From: Luidia sarsii
Lineage: Eukaryota > Echinodermata > Asteroidea > Paxillosida > Luidiidae
Assembly: GCA_949987565.1 (NCBI GenBank)
Contig: OX465109.1
Coordinates: 13,161,400 to 13,225,399 of the forward strand
Direction of reading: 5' to 3'
Length of the DNA: 64,000 nucleotides
The notes below the pieces were generated by a model, which was given only the letters and a program-made list of their open reading frames with translations, was not told the origin of the DNA and did not search any database. Below, one piece after another: positions 41,168 to 55,800 of the stretch. A program made the translations under genes and the position numbers. Position 1 is the stretch's first letter. Every line of letters begins with the position of its first letter.

Positions 41168-43817
41168 TCGCATTCTTTATTTTATCTTTAACCGCATCAT
41201 CGGTTTTAAGGTACAGTAGCTATTAGTAATTGATGGGTTGGTGGTGGTGGTGTCAGCGCCCATCTTGCGTTCACTGCGCGGGGGGCGTTTTGTACTACTG
41301 CTCATCGTTATGGTGTTCTCTAATATCTCAATACGGGCTAGAATTTCGCCAAGCGTTATATTAATATTAGCAAACTCCGTGCCCATCTGGGAGGTCCAAG
41401 ATTCAAATTTTACTTTGAGTGCGTGAACCACACCTTGATCAATTTCAGACATGTCGTGATATGTCGTATGGTTTTGAGTCTTTATCGCTTCAAATTTAGA
41501 ATCAGGTACCAGGCTGTGTCCTATTATTGGCGCAATATTTCTCGCCCATGTCGTGGTATGACATACTATCTTACTCCCTTTTTTCGCTGACTGCACATGG
41601 CTGATTTCTCGGAGTTGCATCGTAGTGCAGCAGATTAACTGTGACTACTACTGTAGCTTCCTCAGACTCTCAGTGCAGTACACGTGAGCTTGGCAGAGTG
41701 CGTGAGACGTTGTCCCCACTGAATTCCTCCATACAAATGCTACACTCAAGCAAACCACTGAGTGACATGGAGTCTGATGAAGCCATGACGTCTTTCACGT
41801 ACAATGAATGACCGGAAGCAGGTGATGAGAGCAGATGTAAAGTGATAGCTGGAAATCTTTAGAGAGCCTGAAGTTTTGATTCTGCACTTGGTCCATTTTC
41901 AACTGTGGAGATTTATAGCTGGTTTACTGTTATGTTCCAACAGATTGACCTTCAATGTATGTGTACATGTACATGTAGCTGTACAGTGTACACTACATAT
42001 TCATGTTCATTGCACAGTGTTAATTGGTGCATAGTGTGCAATGCACAAAAAAGACAAAATGCATTTTATAATTTTTATTCTTAGTAGTGAATGTTTACCC
42101 AATCTGACTTTAAAACAGTGATTGGTTATGCCTGTCACTCTTACCTGTTTCTGAACTTCTTACTCCCTTTTTTTGCTGACTGCACATGGCTGATTTCTCG
42201 GAGTTGCATCGTAGTGCAGCAGATTAACTGTGACTACTACTGTAGCTTCCTCAGACTCTCAGTGCAGTACACATGTGAGCTTGGCAGAGTGCGTGAGACG
42301 TTGTCCCCACTGAATTCCTCCATACAAATGCTACACTCAAGCAAACCACTGAGTGACATGGAGTCTGATGAAGCCATGACGTCTTTCACGTACAATGAAT
42401 GACCGGAAGCAGGTGATGAGAGCAGATGTAAAGTGATAGCTGCAAATCTTTAGAGAGCCTGAAGTTTTGATTCTTCACTTGGTCCATTTTCAACTGTGGA
42501 GATTTATAGCTGGTTTACTGTTATGTTCCAACAGATTGACCTTCAATGTATGTGTACATGTACATGTAGCTGTACAGTGTACACTACATATTCATGTTCA
42601 TTGCACAGTGTTAATTGGTGCATAGTGTGCAATGCACAAAAAGACAAAATGCATTTTATTCTTAGTAGTGAATGTTTTCCCAATCTGACTTTAAAACAGT
42701 GATTGGTTATGCCTGTCACACTTACCTGTTTCTGAACTTCTTACTCCCTTTTTTTGCTGACTGCACATGGCTGATTTCTCGGAGTTGCATCGTAGTGCAG
42801 CAGATTAACTGTGACTACTACTGTAGCTTCCTCAGACTCTCAGTGCAGTACACATGTGAGCTTGGCAGAGTGCGTGAGACGTTGTCCCCACTGAATTCCT
42901 GCATGCAAATGCTACACTCAAGCAAACCACTGAGTGACATGGAGTCTGATGAAGCCATGACGTCTTTCACGTACAATGAATGACCGGAAGCAGGTGATGA
43001 GAGCAGATGTAAAGTGATAGCTGGAAATCTTTAGAGAGCCTGAAGTTTTGATTCTGCACTTGGTCCATTTTCAACTGTTTACTAGTATTATGTTCCAACA
43101 GATTTACCTTCAATGTACTGTACATGTAGCTGTACAGTGTACCGGTACATGTTCATGTTCATTGCACGGTGTTAACTGATGCGTAGTGTGCAATGCAAAA
43201 AAAGACAAAATGCATTTTATTGTTAGTAGTGAATGTTTGAAAAATAATAACTCTTCAACCCATTGCGTGCCCATCCTAAACCTTCCAGAGGATTTGTTTA
43301 TATTGTTGGCTACCTACATGTACTGTGTGACAATGTTTCTTTTTAGAAATCCAACTCGTATCCACCAGCACTATGATTGTTTAGTGCTGGGAAAGCATTG
43401 GCAATGCCCATTGCATACTGTAGTAGTAGGCATGTTATCGATTGACCATATGCAATATGAACTAAGGGTATACCTCACGAGCAAAACAAGTTCGGGTAAA
43501 AAAAAACCTCACTAATATTTAGTGAGAATCTGGTATTTTTGGTGATATATATTTAAGCATCAGCATCAAGCGGCTCACCTAACTGCACGAGTGTGCGTTC
43601 ATCCTTCCAACGCGTATACTCGTCACGAATCTCAATTTTCTGCTGTTCAGTAGCGCATTTGCGCCAGAAGAGAATACCTTCAGCAAGCAAGCGCGGTCAG
43701 TATTTATAGGGAATTTGCTTGTTTTATCATCGGTTTCAAATGTAGCCTTAGTGGTGTTTGTAATATATCTTGAGCGGAAATTTTCCTGATCAGCTCACAT
43801 ACAGCGTGTATAGAGCA
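41168..43817. repeat. variant array unit 2 with three B sub-repeats (2650 bp)
   Basis: The extra 594 bp relative to other units is a third B copy (about 42100-42690), marked by the local insertion ATAATTTTTATTC at about 42068 that is seen again only in the terminal unit (about 57068). B copies here start at about 41575, 42165 and 42745. Confidence 0.85.
43557..43795 (-). pseudogene. degenerate downstream part of the array minus-strand frame
   Basis: Below the stop of the region-A frame, region C of each unit (here 43557-43795) still holds protein-like minus-strand segments in two other frames. One is Thr/Lys-rich (about 43690-43780). The other is Glu/Arg/Lys-rich with a Trp-Lys-Asp-Glu motif and ends at a stop at about 43557 (GAPLDAD-like acidic end). 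This suggests that a longer ancestral protein of about 240 residues was broken by frameshifts before amplification, since the same breaks recur in all complete units. Identity unknown; I do not reconstruct it. Confidence 0.35.
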
Positions 43818-46800
43818 TCGCATTCTTTATTTTATCTTTAACCGCATCATCGGTTTTAAGGTAGCTATTAGTAATTGATGGGTTGGTGGTGGTGGTGTCA
43901 GCGCCCATCTTGCGTTCACTGCGCGGGGGGCGTTTTGTACTACTGCTCATCGTTATGGTGTTCTCTAATATCTCAATACGGGCTAGAATTTCGCCAAGCG
44001 TTATATTAATATTAGCAAACTCCGTGCCCATCTGGGAGGTCCAAGATTCAAATTTTACTTTGAGTGCGTGAACCACACCTTGATCAATTTCAGACATGTC
44101 GTGATATGTCGTATGGTTTTGAGTCTTTATCGCTTCAAATTTAGAATCAGGTACCAGGCTGTGTCCTATTATTGGCGCAATATTTCTCGCCCATGTCGTG
44201 GTATGACATACTATCTTACTCCCTTTTTTCGCTGACTGCACATGGCTGATTTCTCAGAGTTGCATCGTAGTGCAGCAGATTAACTGTGACTACTACTGTA
44301 GCTTCCTCAGACTCTCAGTGCAGTACACATGTGAGCTTGGCAGAGTGCGTGAGACGTTGTCCCCACTGAATTCCTGCATACAAATGCTACACTCAAGCAA
44401 ACCACTGAGTGACATGGAGTCTGATGAAGCCATGACGTCTTTCACGTACAATGAATGACCGGAAGCAGGTGATGAGAGCAGATGTAAAGTGATAGCTGCA
44501 AATCTTTAGAGAGCCTGAAGTTTTGATTCTTCACTTGGTCCATTTTCAACTGTGGAGATTTATAGCTGGTTTACTGTTATGTTCCAACAGATTGACCTTC
44601 AATGTATGTGTACATGTACATGTAGCTGTACAGTGTACACTACATATTCATGTTCATTGCACAGTGTTAATTGGTGCATAGTGTGCAATGCACAAAAAGA
44701 CAAAATGCATTTTATTCTTAGTAGTGAATGTTTTCCCAATCTGACTTTAAAACAGTGATTGGTTATGCCTGTCACACTTACCTGTTTCTGAACTTCTTAC
44801 TCCCTTTTTTTGCTGACTGCACATGGCTGATTTCTCGGAGTTGCATCGTAGTGCAGCAGATTAACTGTGACTACTACTGTAGCTTCCTCAGACTCTCAGT
44901 GCAGTACACATGTGAGCTTGGCAGAGTGCGTGAGACGTTGTCCCCACTGAATTCCTGCATGCAAATGCTACACTCAAGCAAACCACTGAGTGACATGGAG
45001 TCTGATGAAGCCATGACGTCTTTCACGTACAATGAATGACCGGAAGCAGGTGATGAGAGCAGATGTAAAGTGATAGCTGGAAATCTTTAGAGAGCCTGAA
45101 GTTTTGATTCTGCACTTGGTCCATTTTCAACTGTTTACTAGTATTATGTTCCAACAGATTTACCTTCAATGTACTGTACATGTAGCTGTACAGTGTACCG
45201 GTACATGTTCATGTTCATTGCACGGTGTTAACTGATGCGTAGTGTGCAATGCAAAAAAAGACAAAATGCATTTTATTGTTAGTAGTGAATGTTTGAAAAA
45301 TAATAACTCTTCAACCCATTGCGTGCCCATCCTAAACCTTCCAAAGGATTTGTTTATAGTGTTGGCTACCTACATGTACTGTGTGACAATGTTTCTTTTT
45401 AGAAATCCAACTCGTATCCACCAGCACTATGATTGTTTAGTGCTGGGAAAGCATTGGCAATGCCCATTGCATACTGTAGTAGTAGGCATGTTATCGATTG
45501 ACCATATGCAATATGAACTAAGGGTATACCTCACGAGCAAAACAAGTTCGGGTAAAAAAAAACCTCACTAATATTTAGTGAGAATCTGGTATTTTTGGTG
45601 ATATATATTTAAGCATCAGCATCAAGCGGCTCACCTAACTGCACGAGTGTGCGTTCATCCTTCCAACGCGTATACTCGTCACGAATCTCAATTTTCTGCT
45701 GTTCAGTAGCGCATTTGCGCCAGAAGAGAATACCTTCAGCAAGCAAGCGCGGTCAGTATTTATAGGGAATTTGCTTGTTTTATCATCGGTTTCAAATGTA
45801 GCCTTAGTGGTGTTTGTAATATATCTTGAGCGGAAATTTTCCTGATCAGCTCACATACAGCGTGTATAGAGCATCGCATTCTTTATTTTATCTTTAACCG
45901 CATCATCGGTTTTAAGGTACAGTAGCTATTAGTAATTGATAGGTTGGTGGTGGTGGTGTCAGCGCCCATCTTGCGTTCACTGCGCGGGGGGCGTTTTGTA
46001 CTACTGCTCATCGTTATGGTGTTCTCTAATATCTCAATACGGGCTAGAATTTCGCCAAGCGTTATATTAATATTAGCAAACTCCGTGCCCATCTGGGAGG
46101 TCCAAGATTCAAATTTTACTTTGAGTGCGTGAACCACACCTTGATCAATTTCAGACATGTCGTGATATGTCGTATGGTTTTGAGTCTTTATCGCTTCAAA
46201 TTTAGAATCAGGTACCAGGCTGTGTCCTATTATTGGCGCAATATTTCTCGCCCATGTCGTGGTATGACATACTATCTTACTCCCTTTTTTCGCTGACTGC
46301 ACATGGCTGATTTCTCGGAGTTGCATCGTAGTGCAGCAGATTAACTGTGACTACTACTGTAGCTTCCTCAGACTCTCAGTGCAGTACACATGTGAGCTTG
46401 GCAGAGTGCGTGAGACGTTGTCCCCACTGAATTCCTGCATACAAATGCTACACTCAAGCAAACCACTGAGTGACATGGAGTCTGATGAAGCCATGACGTC
46501 TTTCACATACAATGAATGACCGGAAGCAGGTGATGAGAGCAGATGTAAAGTGATAGCTGGAAATCTTTAGAGAGCCTGAAGTTTTGATTCTGCACTTGGT
46601 CCATTTTCAACTGTGGAGATTTATAGCTGGTTTACTGTTATGTTCCAACAGATTGACCTTCAATGTATGTGTACATGTACATGTAGCTGTACAGTGTACA
46701 CTACATATTCATGTTCATTGCACAGTGTTAATTGGTGCATAGTGTGCAATGCACAAAAAGACAAAATGCATTTTATTCTTAGTAGTGAATGTTTTCCCAA

Positions 46801-49800
46801 TCTGACTTTAAAACAGTGATTGGTTATGCCTGTCACACTTACCTGTTTCTGAACTTCTTACTCCCTTTTTTTGCTGACTGCACATGGCTGATTTCTCGGA
46901 GTTGCATCGTAGTGCAGCAGATTAACTGTGACTACTACTGTAGCTTCCTCAGACTCTCAGTGCAGTACACATGTGAGCTTGGCAGAGTGCGTGAGACGTT
47001 GTCTCCACTGAATTCCTGCATGCAAATGCTACACTCAAGCAAACCACTGAGTGACATGGAGTCTGATGAAGCCATGACGTCTTTCACGTACAATGAATGA
47101 CCGGAAGCAGGTGATGAGAGCAGATGTAAAGTGATAGCTGGAAATCTTTAGAGAGCCTGAAGTTTTGATTCTGCACTTGGTCCATTTTCAACTGTTTACT
47201 AGTATTATGTTCCAACAGATTTACCTTCAATGTACTGTACATGTAGCTGTACAGTGAACCGGTACATGTTCATGTTCATTGCACGGTGTTAACTGATGCG
47301 TAGTGTGCAATGCAAAAAAAGACAAAATGCATTTTATTGTTAGTAGTGAATGTTTGAAAAATAATAACTCTTCAACCCATTGCGTGCCCATCCTAAACCT
47401 TCCAAAGGATTTGTTTATAGTGTTGGCTACCTACATGTACTGTGTGACAATGTTTCTTTTTAGAAATCCAACTCGTATCCACCAGCACTATGATTGTTTA
47501 GTGCTGGGAAAGCATTGGCAATGCCCATTGCATACTGTAGTAGTAGGCATGTTATCGATTGACCATATGCAATATGAACTAAGGGTATACCTCACGAGCA
47601 AAACAAGTTCGGGTAAAAAAAACCCTCACTAATATTTAGTGAGAATCTGGTATTTTTGGTGATATATATTTAAGCATCAGCATCAAGCGGCTCACCTAAC
47701 TGCACGAGTGTGCGTTCATCCTTCCAACGCGTATACTCGTCACGAATCTCAATTTTCTGCTGTTCAGTATCGCATTTGCGCCAGAAGAGAATACCTTCAG
47801 CAAGCAAGCGCGGTCAGTATTTATAGGGAATTTGCTTGTTTTATCATCGGTTTCAAATGTAGCCTTAGTGGTGTTTGTAATATATCTTGAGCGGAAATTT
47901 TCCTGATCAGCTCACATACAGCGTGTATAGAGCATCGCATTCTTTATTTTATCTTTAACCGCATCATCGGTTTTAAGGTACAGTAGCTATTAGTAATTGA
48001 TGGGTTGGTGGTGGTGGTGTCAGCGCCCATCTTGCGTTCACTGCGGGGGGGGCGTTTTGTACTACTGCTCATCGTTATGGTGTTCTCTAATATCTCAATA
48101 CGGGCTAGAATTTCGCCAAGCGTTATATTAATATTAGCAAACTCCGTACCCATCTGGGAGGTCCAAGATTCAAATTTTACTTTGAGTGCGTGAACCACAC
48201 CTTGATCAATTTCAGACATGTCTTGATATGTCGTATGGTTTTGAGTCTTTATCGCTTCAAATTTAGAATCAGGTACCAGGCTGTGTCCTATTATTGGCGC
48301 AATATTTCTCGCCCATGTCGTGGTATGACATACTATCTTACTCCCTTTTTTTGCTGACTGCACATGGCTGATTTCTCGGAGTTGCATCGTAGTGCAGCAG
48401 ATTAACTGTGACTACTACTGTAGCTTCCTCAGACTCTCAGTGCAGTACACATGTGAGCTTGGCAGAGTGCGTGAGACGTTGTCCCCACTGAATTCCTGCA
48501 TACAAATGCTACACTCAAGCAAACCACTGAGTGACATGGAGTCTGATGAAGCAATGACGTCTTTCACATACAATGAATGACCGGAAGCAGGTGATGAGAG
48601 CAGATGTAAAGTGATAGCTGGAAATCTTTAGAGAGCCTGAAGTTTTGATTCTTCACTTGGTCCATTTTCAACTGTGGAGATTTATAGCTGGTTTACTGTT
48701 ATGTTCCAACAGATTGACCTTCAATGTATGTGTACATGTACATGTAGCTGTACAGTGTACACTACATATTCATGTTCATTGCACAGTGTTAATTGGTGCA
48801 TAGTGTGCAATGCACAAAAAGACAAAATGCATTTTATTCTTAGTAGTGAATGTTTTCCAAATCTGACCTTAAAACAGTGATTGGTTATGCCTGTCACACT
48901 TACCTGTTTCTGAACTTCTTACTCCCTTTTTTTGCTGACTGCACATGGCTGATTTCTCGGAGTTGCATCGTAGTGCAGCAGATTAACTGTGACTACTACT
49001 GTAGCTTCCTCAGACTCTCAGTGCAGTACACATGTGAGCTTGGCAGAGTGCGTGAGACGTTGTCCCCACTGAATTCCTGCATACAAATGCTACACTCAAG
49101 CAAACCACTGAGTGACATGGAGTCTGATGAAGCCATGACGTCTTTCACGTACAATGAATGACCGGAAGCAGGTGATGAGAGCAGATGTAAAGTGATAGCT
49201 GGAAATCTTTAGAGAGCCTGAAGTTTTGATTCTGCACTTGGTCCATTTTCAACTGTTTACTAGTATTATGTTCCAACAGATTTACCTTCAATGTACTGTA
49301 CATGTAGCTGTACAGTGTACCGGTACATGTTCATGTTCATTGCACGGTGTTAACTGATGCGTAGTGTGCAATGCAAAAAAGACAAAATGCATTTTATTGT
49401 TAGTAGTGAATGTTTGAAAAATAATAACTCTTCAACCCATTGCGTGCCCATCCTAAACCTTCCAAAGGATTTGTTTATAGTGTTGGCTACCTACATGTAC
49501 TGTGTGACAATGTTTCTTTTTAGAAATCCAACTCGTATCCACCAGCACTATGATTGTTTAGTGCTGGGAAAGCATTGGCAATGCCCATTGCATACTGTAG
49601 TAGTAGGCATGTTATCGATTGACCATATGCAATATGAACTAAGGGTATACCTCACGAGCAAAACAAGTTCGGGTAAAAAAAAACCTCACTAATATTTAGT
49701 GAGAATCTGGTATTTTTGGTGATATATATTTAAGCATCAGCATCAAGCGGCTCACCTAACTGCACGAGTGTGCGTTCATCCTTCCAACGCGTATACTCGT

Positions 49801-52800
49801 CACGAATCTCAATTTTCTGCTGTTCAGTAGCGCATTTGCGCCAGAAGAGAATACCTTCAGCAAGCAAGCGCGGTCAGTATTTATAGGGAATTTGCTTGTT
49901 TTATCATCGGTTTCAAATGTAGCCTTAGTGGTGTTTGTAATATATCTTGAGCGGAAATTTTCCTGATCAGCTCACATACAGCGTGTATAGAGCATCGCAT
50001 TCTTTATTTTATCTTTAACCGCATCATCGGTTTTAAGGTAGCTATTAGTAATTGATGGGTTGGTGGTGGTGGTGTCAGCGCCCATCTTGCGTTCACTGCG
50101 CGGGGGGCGTTTTGTACTACTGCTCATCGTTATGGTGTTCTCTAATATCTCAATACGGGCTAGAATTTCGCCAAGCGTTATATTAATATTAGCAAACTCC
50201 GTGCCCATCTGGGAGGTCCAAGATTCAAATTTTACTTTGAGTGCGTGAACCACACCTTGATCAATTTCAGACATGTCGTGATATGTCGTATGGTTTTGAG
50301 TCTTTATCGCTTCAAATTTAGAATCAGGTACCAGGCTGTGTCCTATTATTGGCGCAATATTTCTCGCCCATGTCGTGGTATGACATACTATCTTACTCCC
50401 TTTTTTCGCTGACTGCACATGGCTGATTTCTCAGAGTTGCATCGTAGTGCAGCAGATTAACTGTGACTACTACTGTAGCTTCCTCAGACTCTCAGTGCAG
50501 TACACATGTGAGCTTGGCAGAGTGCGTGAGACGTTGTCCCCACTGAATTCCTGCATACAAATGCTACACTCAAGCAAACCACTGAGTGACATGGAGTCTG
50601 ATGAAGCCATGACGTCTTTCACGTACAATGAATGACCGGAAGCAGGTGATGAGAGCAGATGTAAAGTGATAGCTGCAAATCTTTAGAGAGCCTGAAGTTT
50701 TGATTCTTCACTTGGTCCATTTTCAACTGTGGAGATTTATAGCTGGTTTACTGTTATGTTCCAACAGATTGACCTTCAATGTATGTGTACATGTACATGT
50801 AGCTGTACAGTGTACACTACATATTCATGTTCATTGCACAGTGTTAATTGGTGCATAGTGTGCAATGCACAAAAAGACAAAATGCATTTTATTCTTAGTA
50901 GTGAATGTTTTCCCAATCTGACTTTAAAACAGTGATTGGTTATGCCTGTCACACTTACCTGTTTCTGAACTTCTTACTCCCTTTTTTTGCTGACTGCACA
51001 TGGCTGATTTCTCGGAGTTGCATCGTAGTGCAGCAGATTAACTGTGACTACTACTGTAGCTTCCTCAGACTCTCAGTGCAGTACACATGTGAGCTTGGCA
51101 GAGTGCGTGAGACGTTGTCCCCACTGAATTCCTGCATGCAAATGCTACACTCAAGCAAACCACTGAGTGACATGGAGTCTGATGAAGCCATGACGTCTTT
51201 CACGTACAATGAATGACCGGAAGCAGGTGATGAGAGCAGATGTAAAGTGATAGCTGGAAATCTTTAGAGAGCCTGAAGTTTTGATTCTGCACTTGGTCCA
51301 TTTTCAACTGTTTACTAGTATTATGTTCCAACAGATTTACCTTCAATGTACTGTACATGTAGCTGTACAGTGTACCGGTACATGTTCATGTTCATTGCAC
51401 GGTGTTAACTGATGCGTAGTGTGCAATGCAAAAAAAGACAAAATGCATTTTATTGTTAGTAGTGAATGTTTGAAAAATAATAACTCTTCAACCCATTGCG
51501 TGCCCATCCTAAACCTTCCAAAGGATTTGTTTATAGTGTTGGCTACCTACATGTACTGTGTGACAATGTTTCTTTTTAGAAATCCAACTCGTATCCACCA
51601 GCACTATGATTGTTTAGTGCTGGGAAAGCATTGGCAATGCCCATTGCATACTGTAGTAGTAGGCATGTTATCGATTGACCATATGCAATATGAACTAAGG
51701 GTATACCTCACGAGCAAAACAAGTTCGGGTAAAAAAACACCTCACTAATATTTAGTGAGAATCTGGTATTTTTGGTGATATATATTTAAGCATCAGCATC
51801 AAGCGGCTCACCTAACTGCACGAGTGTGCGTTCATCCTTCCAACGCGTATACTCGTCACGAATCTCAATTTTCTGCTGTTCAGTAGCGCATTTGCGCCAC
51901 AAGAGAATACCTTCAGCAAGCAAGTGCGGTCAGTATTTATAGGGAATTTGCTTGTTTTATCATCGGTTTCAAATGTAGCCTTAGTGGTGTTTGTAATATA
52001 TCTTGAGCGGAAATTTTCCTGATCAGCTCACATACAGCGTGTATAGAGCATCGCATTCTTTATTTTATCTTTAACCGCATCATCGGTTTTAAGGTAGCTA
52101 TTAGTAATTGATGGGTTGGTGGTGGTGGTGTCAGCGCCCATCTTGCGTTCACTGCGCGGGGGGCGTTTTGTACTACTGCTCATCGTTATGGTGTTCTCTA
52201 ATATCTCAATACGGGCTAGAATTTCGCCAAGCGTTATATTAATATTAGCAAACTCTGTGCCCATCTGGGAGGTCCAAGATTCAAATTTTACTTTGAGTGC
52301 GTGAACCACACCTTGATCAATTTCAGACATGTCGTGATATGTCGTATGGTTTTGAGTCTTTATCGCTTCAAATTTAGAATCAGGTACCAGGCTGTGTCCT
52401 ATTATTGGCGCAATATTTCTCGCCCATGTCGTGGTATGACATACTATCTTACTCCCTTTTTTTGCTGACTGCACATGGCTGATTTCTCGGAGTTGCATCG
52501 TAGTGCAGCAGATTAACTGTGACTACTACTGTAGCTTCCTCAGACTCTCAGTGCAGTACACATGTGAGCTCGGCAGAGTGCGTGAGACGTTGTCCCCACT
52601 GAATTCCTGCATACAAATGCTACACTCAAGCAAACCACTGAGTGACATGGAGTCTGATGAAGCCATGATGTCTTTCACGTACAATGAATGACCGGAAGCA
52701 GGTGATGAGAGCAGATGTAAAGTGATAGCTGGAAATCTTTAGAGAGCCTGAAGTTTTGATTCTGCACTTGGTCCATTTTCAACTGTGGAGATTTATAGCT

Positions 52801-55800
52801 GGTTTACTGTTATGTTCCAACAGATTGACCTTCAATGTATGTGTACATGTACATGTAGCTGTACAGTGTACACTACATATTCATGTTCATTGCACAGTGT
52901 TAATTGGTGCATAGTGTGCAATGCACAAAAAGACAAAATGCATTTTATTCTTAGTAGTGAATGTTTTCCCAATCTGACCTTAAAACAGTGATTGGTTATG
53001 CCTGTCACACTTACCTGTGTCTGAACTTCTTACTCCCTTTTTTTGCTGACTGCACATGGCTGATTTCTCGGAGTTGCATCGTAGTGCAGCAGATTAACTG
53101 TGACTACTACTGTAGCTTCCTCAGACTCTCAGTGCAGTACACATGTGAGCTTGGCAGAGTGCGTGAGACATTGTCCCCACTGAATTCCTGCATACAAATG
53201 CTACACTCAAGCAAACCACTGAGTGACATGGAGTCTGATGAAGCCATGACGTCTTTCACGTACAATGAATGACCGGAAGCAGGTGATGAGAGCAGATGTA
53301 AAGTGATAGCTGGAAATCTTTAGAGAGCCTGAAGTTTTGATTCTGCACTTGGTCCATTTTCAACTGTTTACTAGTATTATGTTCCAACAGATTTACCTTC
53401 AATGTACTGTACATGTAGCTGTACAGTGTACCGGTACATGTTCATGTTCATTGCACGGTGTTAACTGATGCGTAGTGTGCAATGCAAAAAAAGACAAAAT
53501 GCATTTTATTGTTAGTAGTGAATGTTTGAAAAATAATAACTCTTCAACCCATTGCGTGCCCATCCTAAACCTTCCAAAGGATTTGTTTATAGTGTTGGCT
53601 ACCTACATGTACTGTGTGACAATGTTTCTTTTTAGAAATCCAACTCGTATCCACCAGCACTATGATTGTTTAGTGCTGGGAAAGCATTGGCAATGCCCAT
53701 TGCATACTGTAGTAGTAGGCATGTTATCGATTGACCATATGCAATATGAACTAAGGGTATACCTCACGAGCAAAACAAGTTCGGGTAAAAAAAAACCTCA
53801 CTAATATTTAGTGAGAATCTGGTATTTTTGGTGATATATATTTAAGCATCAGCATCAAGCGGCTCACCTAACTGCACGAGTGTGCGTTCATCCTTCCAAC
53901 GCGTATACTCGTCACGAATCTCAATTTTCTGCTGTTCAGTAGTGCATTTGCGCCAGAAGAGAATACCTTCAGCAAGCAAGCGCGGTCAGTATTTATAGGG
54001 AATTTGCTTGTTTTATCATCGGTTTCAAATGTAGCCTTAGTGGTGTTTGTAATATATCTTGAGCGGAAATTTTCCTGATCAGCTCACATACAGCGTGTAT
54101 AGAGCATCGCATTCTTTATTTTATCTTTAACCGCATCATCGGTTTTAAGGTAGCTATTAGTAATTGATGGGTTGGTGGTGGTGGTGTCAGCGCCCATCTT
54201 GCGTTCACTGCGCGGGGGGCGTTTTGTACTACTGCTCATCGTTATGGTGTTCTCTAATATCTCAATACGGGCTAGAATTTCGCCAAGCGTTATATTAATA
54301 TTAGCAAACTTCGTACCCATCTGGGAGGTCCAAGATTCAAATTTTACTTTGAGTGCGTGAACCACACCTTGATCAATTTCAGACATGTCGTGATATGTCG
54401 TATGGTTTTGAGTCTTTATCGCTTCAAATTTAGAATCAGGTACCAGGCTGTGTCCTATTATTGGCGCAATATTTCTCGCCCATGTCGTGGTATGACATAC
54501 TATCTTACTCCCTTTTTTTGCTGACTGCACATGGCTGATTTCTCGGAGTTGCATCGTAGTGCAGCAGATTAACTGTGACTACTACTGTAGCTTCCTCAGA
54601 CTCTCAGTGCAGTACACATGTGAGCTTGGCAGAGTGCGTGAGACGTTGTCCCCACTGAATTCCTGCATGCAAATGCTACACTCAAGGAAACCACTGAGTG
54701 ACATGGAGTCTGATGAAGCCATGACGTCTTTCACGTACAATGAATGACCGGAAGCAGGTGATGAGAGCAGATGTAAAGTGATAGCTGCAAATCTTTAGAG
54801 AGCCTGAAGTTTTGATTCTTCACTTGGTCCATTTTCAACTGTGGAGATTAAATTATAGCTGGTTTACTGTTATGTTCCAACAGATTGACCTTCAATGTAT
54901 GTGTACATGTACATGTAGCTGTACAGTGTACACTACATATTCATGTTCATTGCACAGTGTTAATTGGTGCATAGTGTGCAATGCACAAAAAGACAAAATG
55001 CATTTTATTCTTAGTAGTGAATGTTTTCCCAATCTGACTTTAAAACAGTGATTGGTTATGCCTGTCACACTTACCTGTTTCTGAACTTCTTACTCCCTTT
55101 TTTTGCTGACTGCACATGGCTGATTTCTCGGAGTTGCATCGTAGTGCAGCAGATTAACTGTGACTACTACTGTAGCTTCCTCAGACTCTCAGTGCAGTAC
55201 ACATGTGAGCTTGGCAGAGTGCGTGAGACGTTGTCCCCACTGAATTCCTGCATGCAAATGCTACACTCAAGCAAACCACTGAGTGACATGGAGTCTGATG
55301 AAGCCATGACGTCTTTCACGTACAATGAATGACCGGAAGCAGGTGATGAGAGCAGATGTAAAGTGATAGCTGGAAATCTTTAGAGAGCCTGAAGTTTTGA
55401 TTCTGCACTTGGTCCATTTTCAACTGTTTACTAGTATTATGTTCCAACAGATTTACCTTCAATGTACTGTACATGTAGCTGTACAGTGTACCGGTACATG
55501 TTCATGTTCATTGCACGGTGTTAACTGATGCGTAGTGTGCAATGCAAAAAAAGACAAAATGCATTTTATTGTTAGTAGTGAATGTTTGAAAAATAATAAC
55601 TCTTCAACCCATTGCGTGCCCATCCTAAACCTTCCAAAGGATTTGTTTATAGTGTTGGCTACCTACATGTACTGTGTGACAATGTTTCTTTTTAGAAATC
55701 CAACTCGTATCCACCAGCACTATGATTGTTTAGTGCTGGGAAAGCATTGGCAATGCCCATTGCATACTGTAGTAGTAGGCATGTTATCGATTGACCATAT

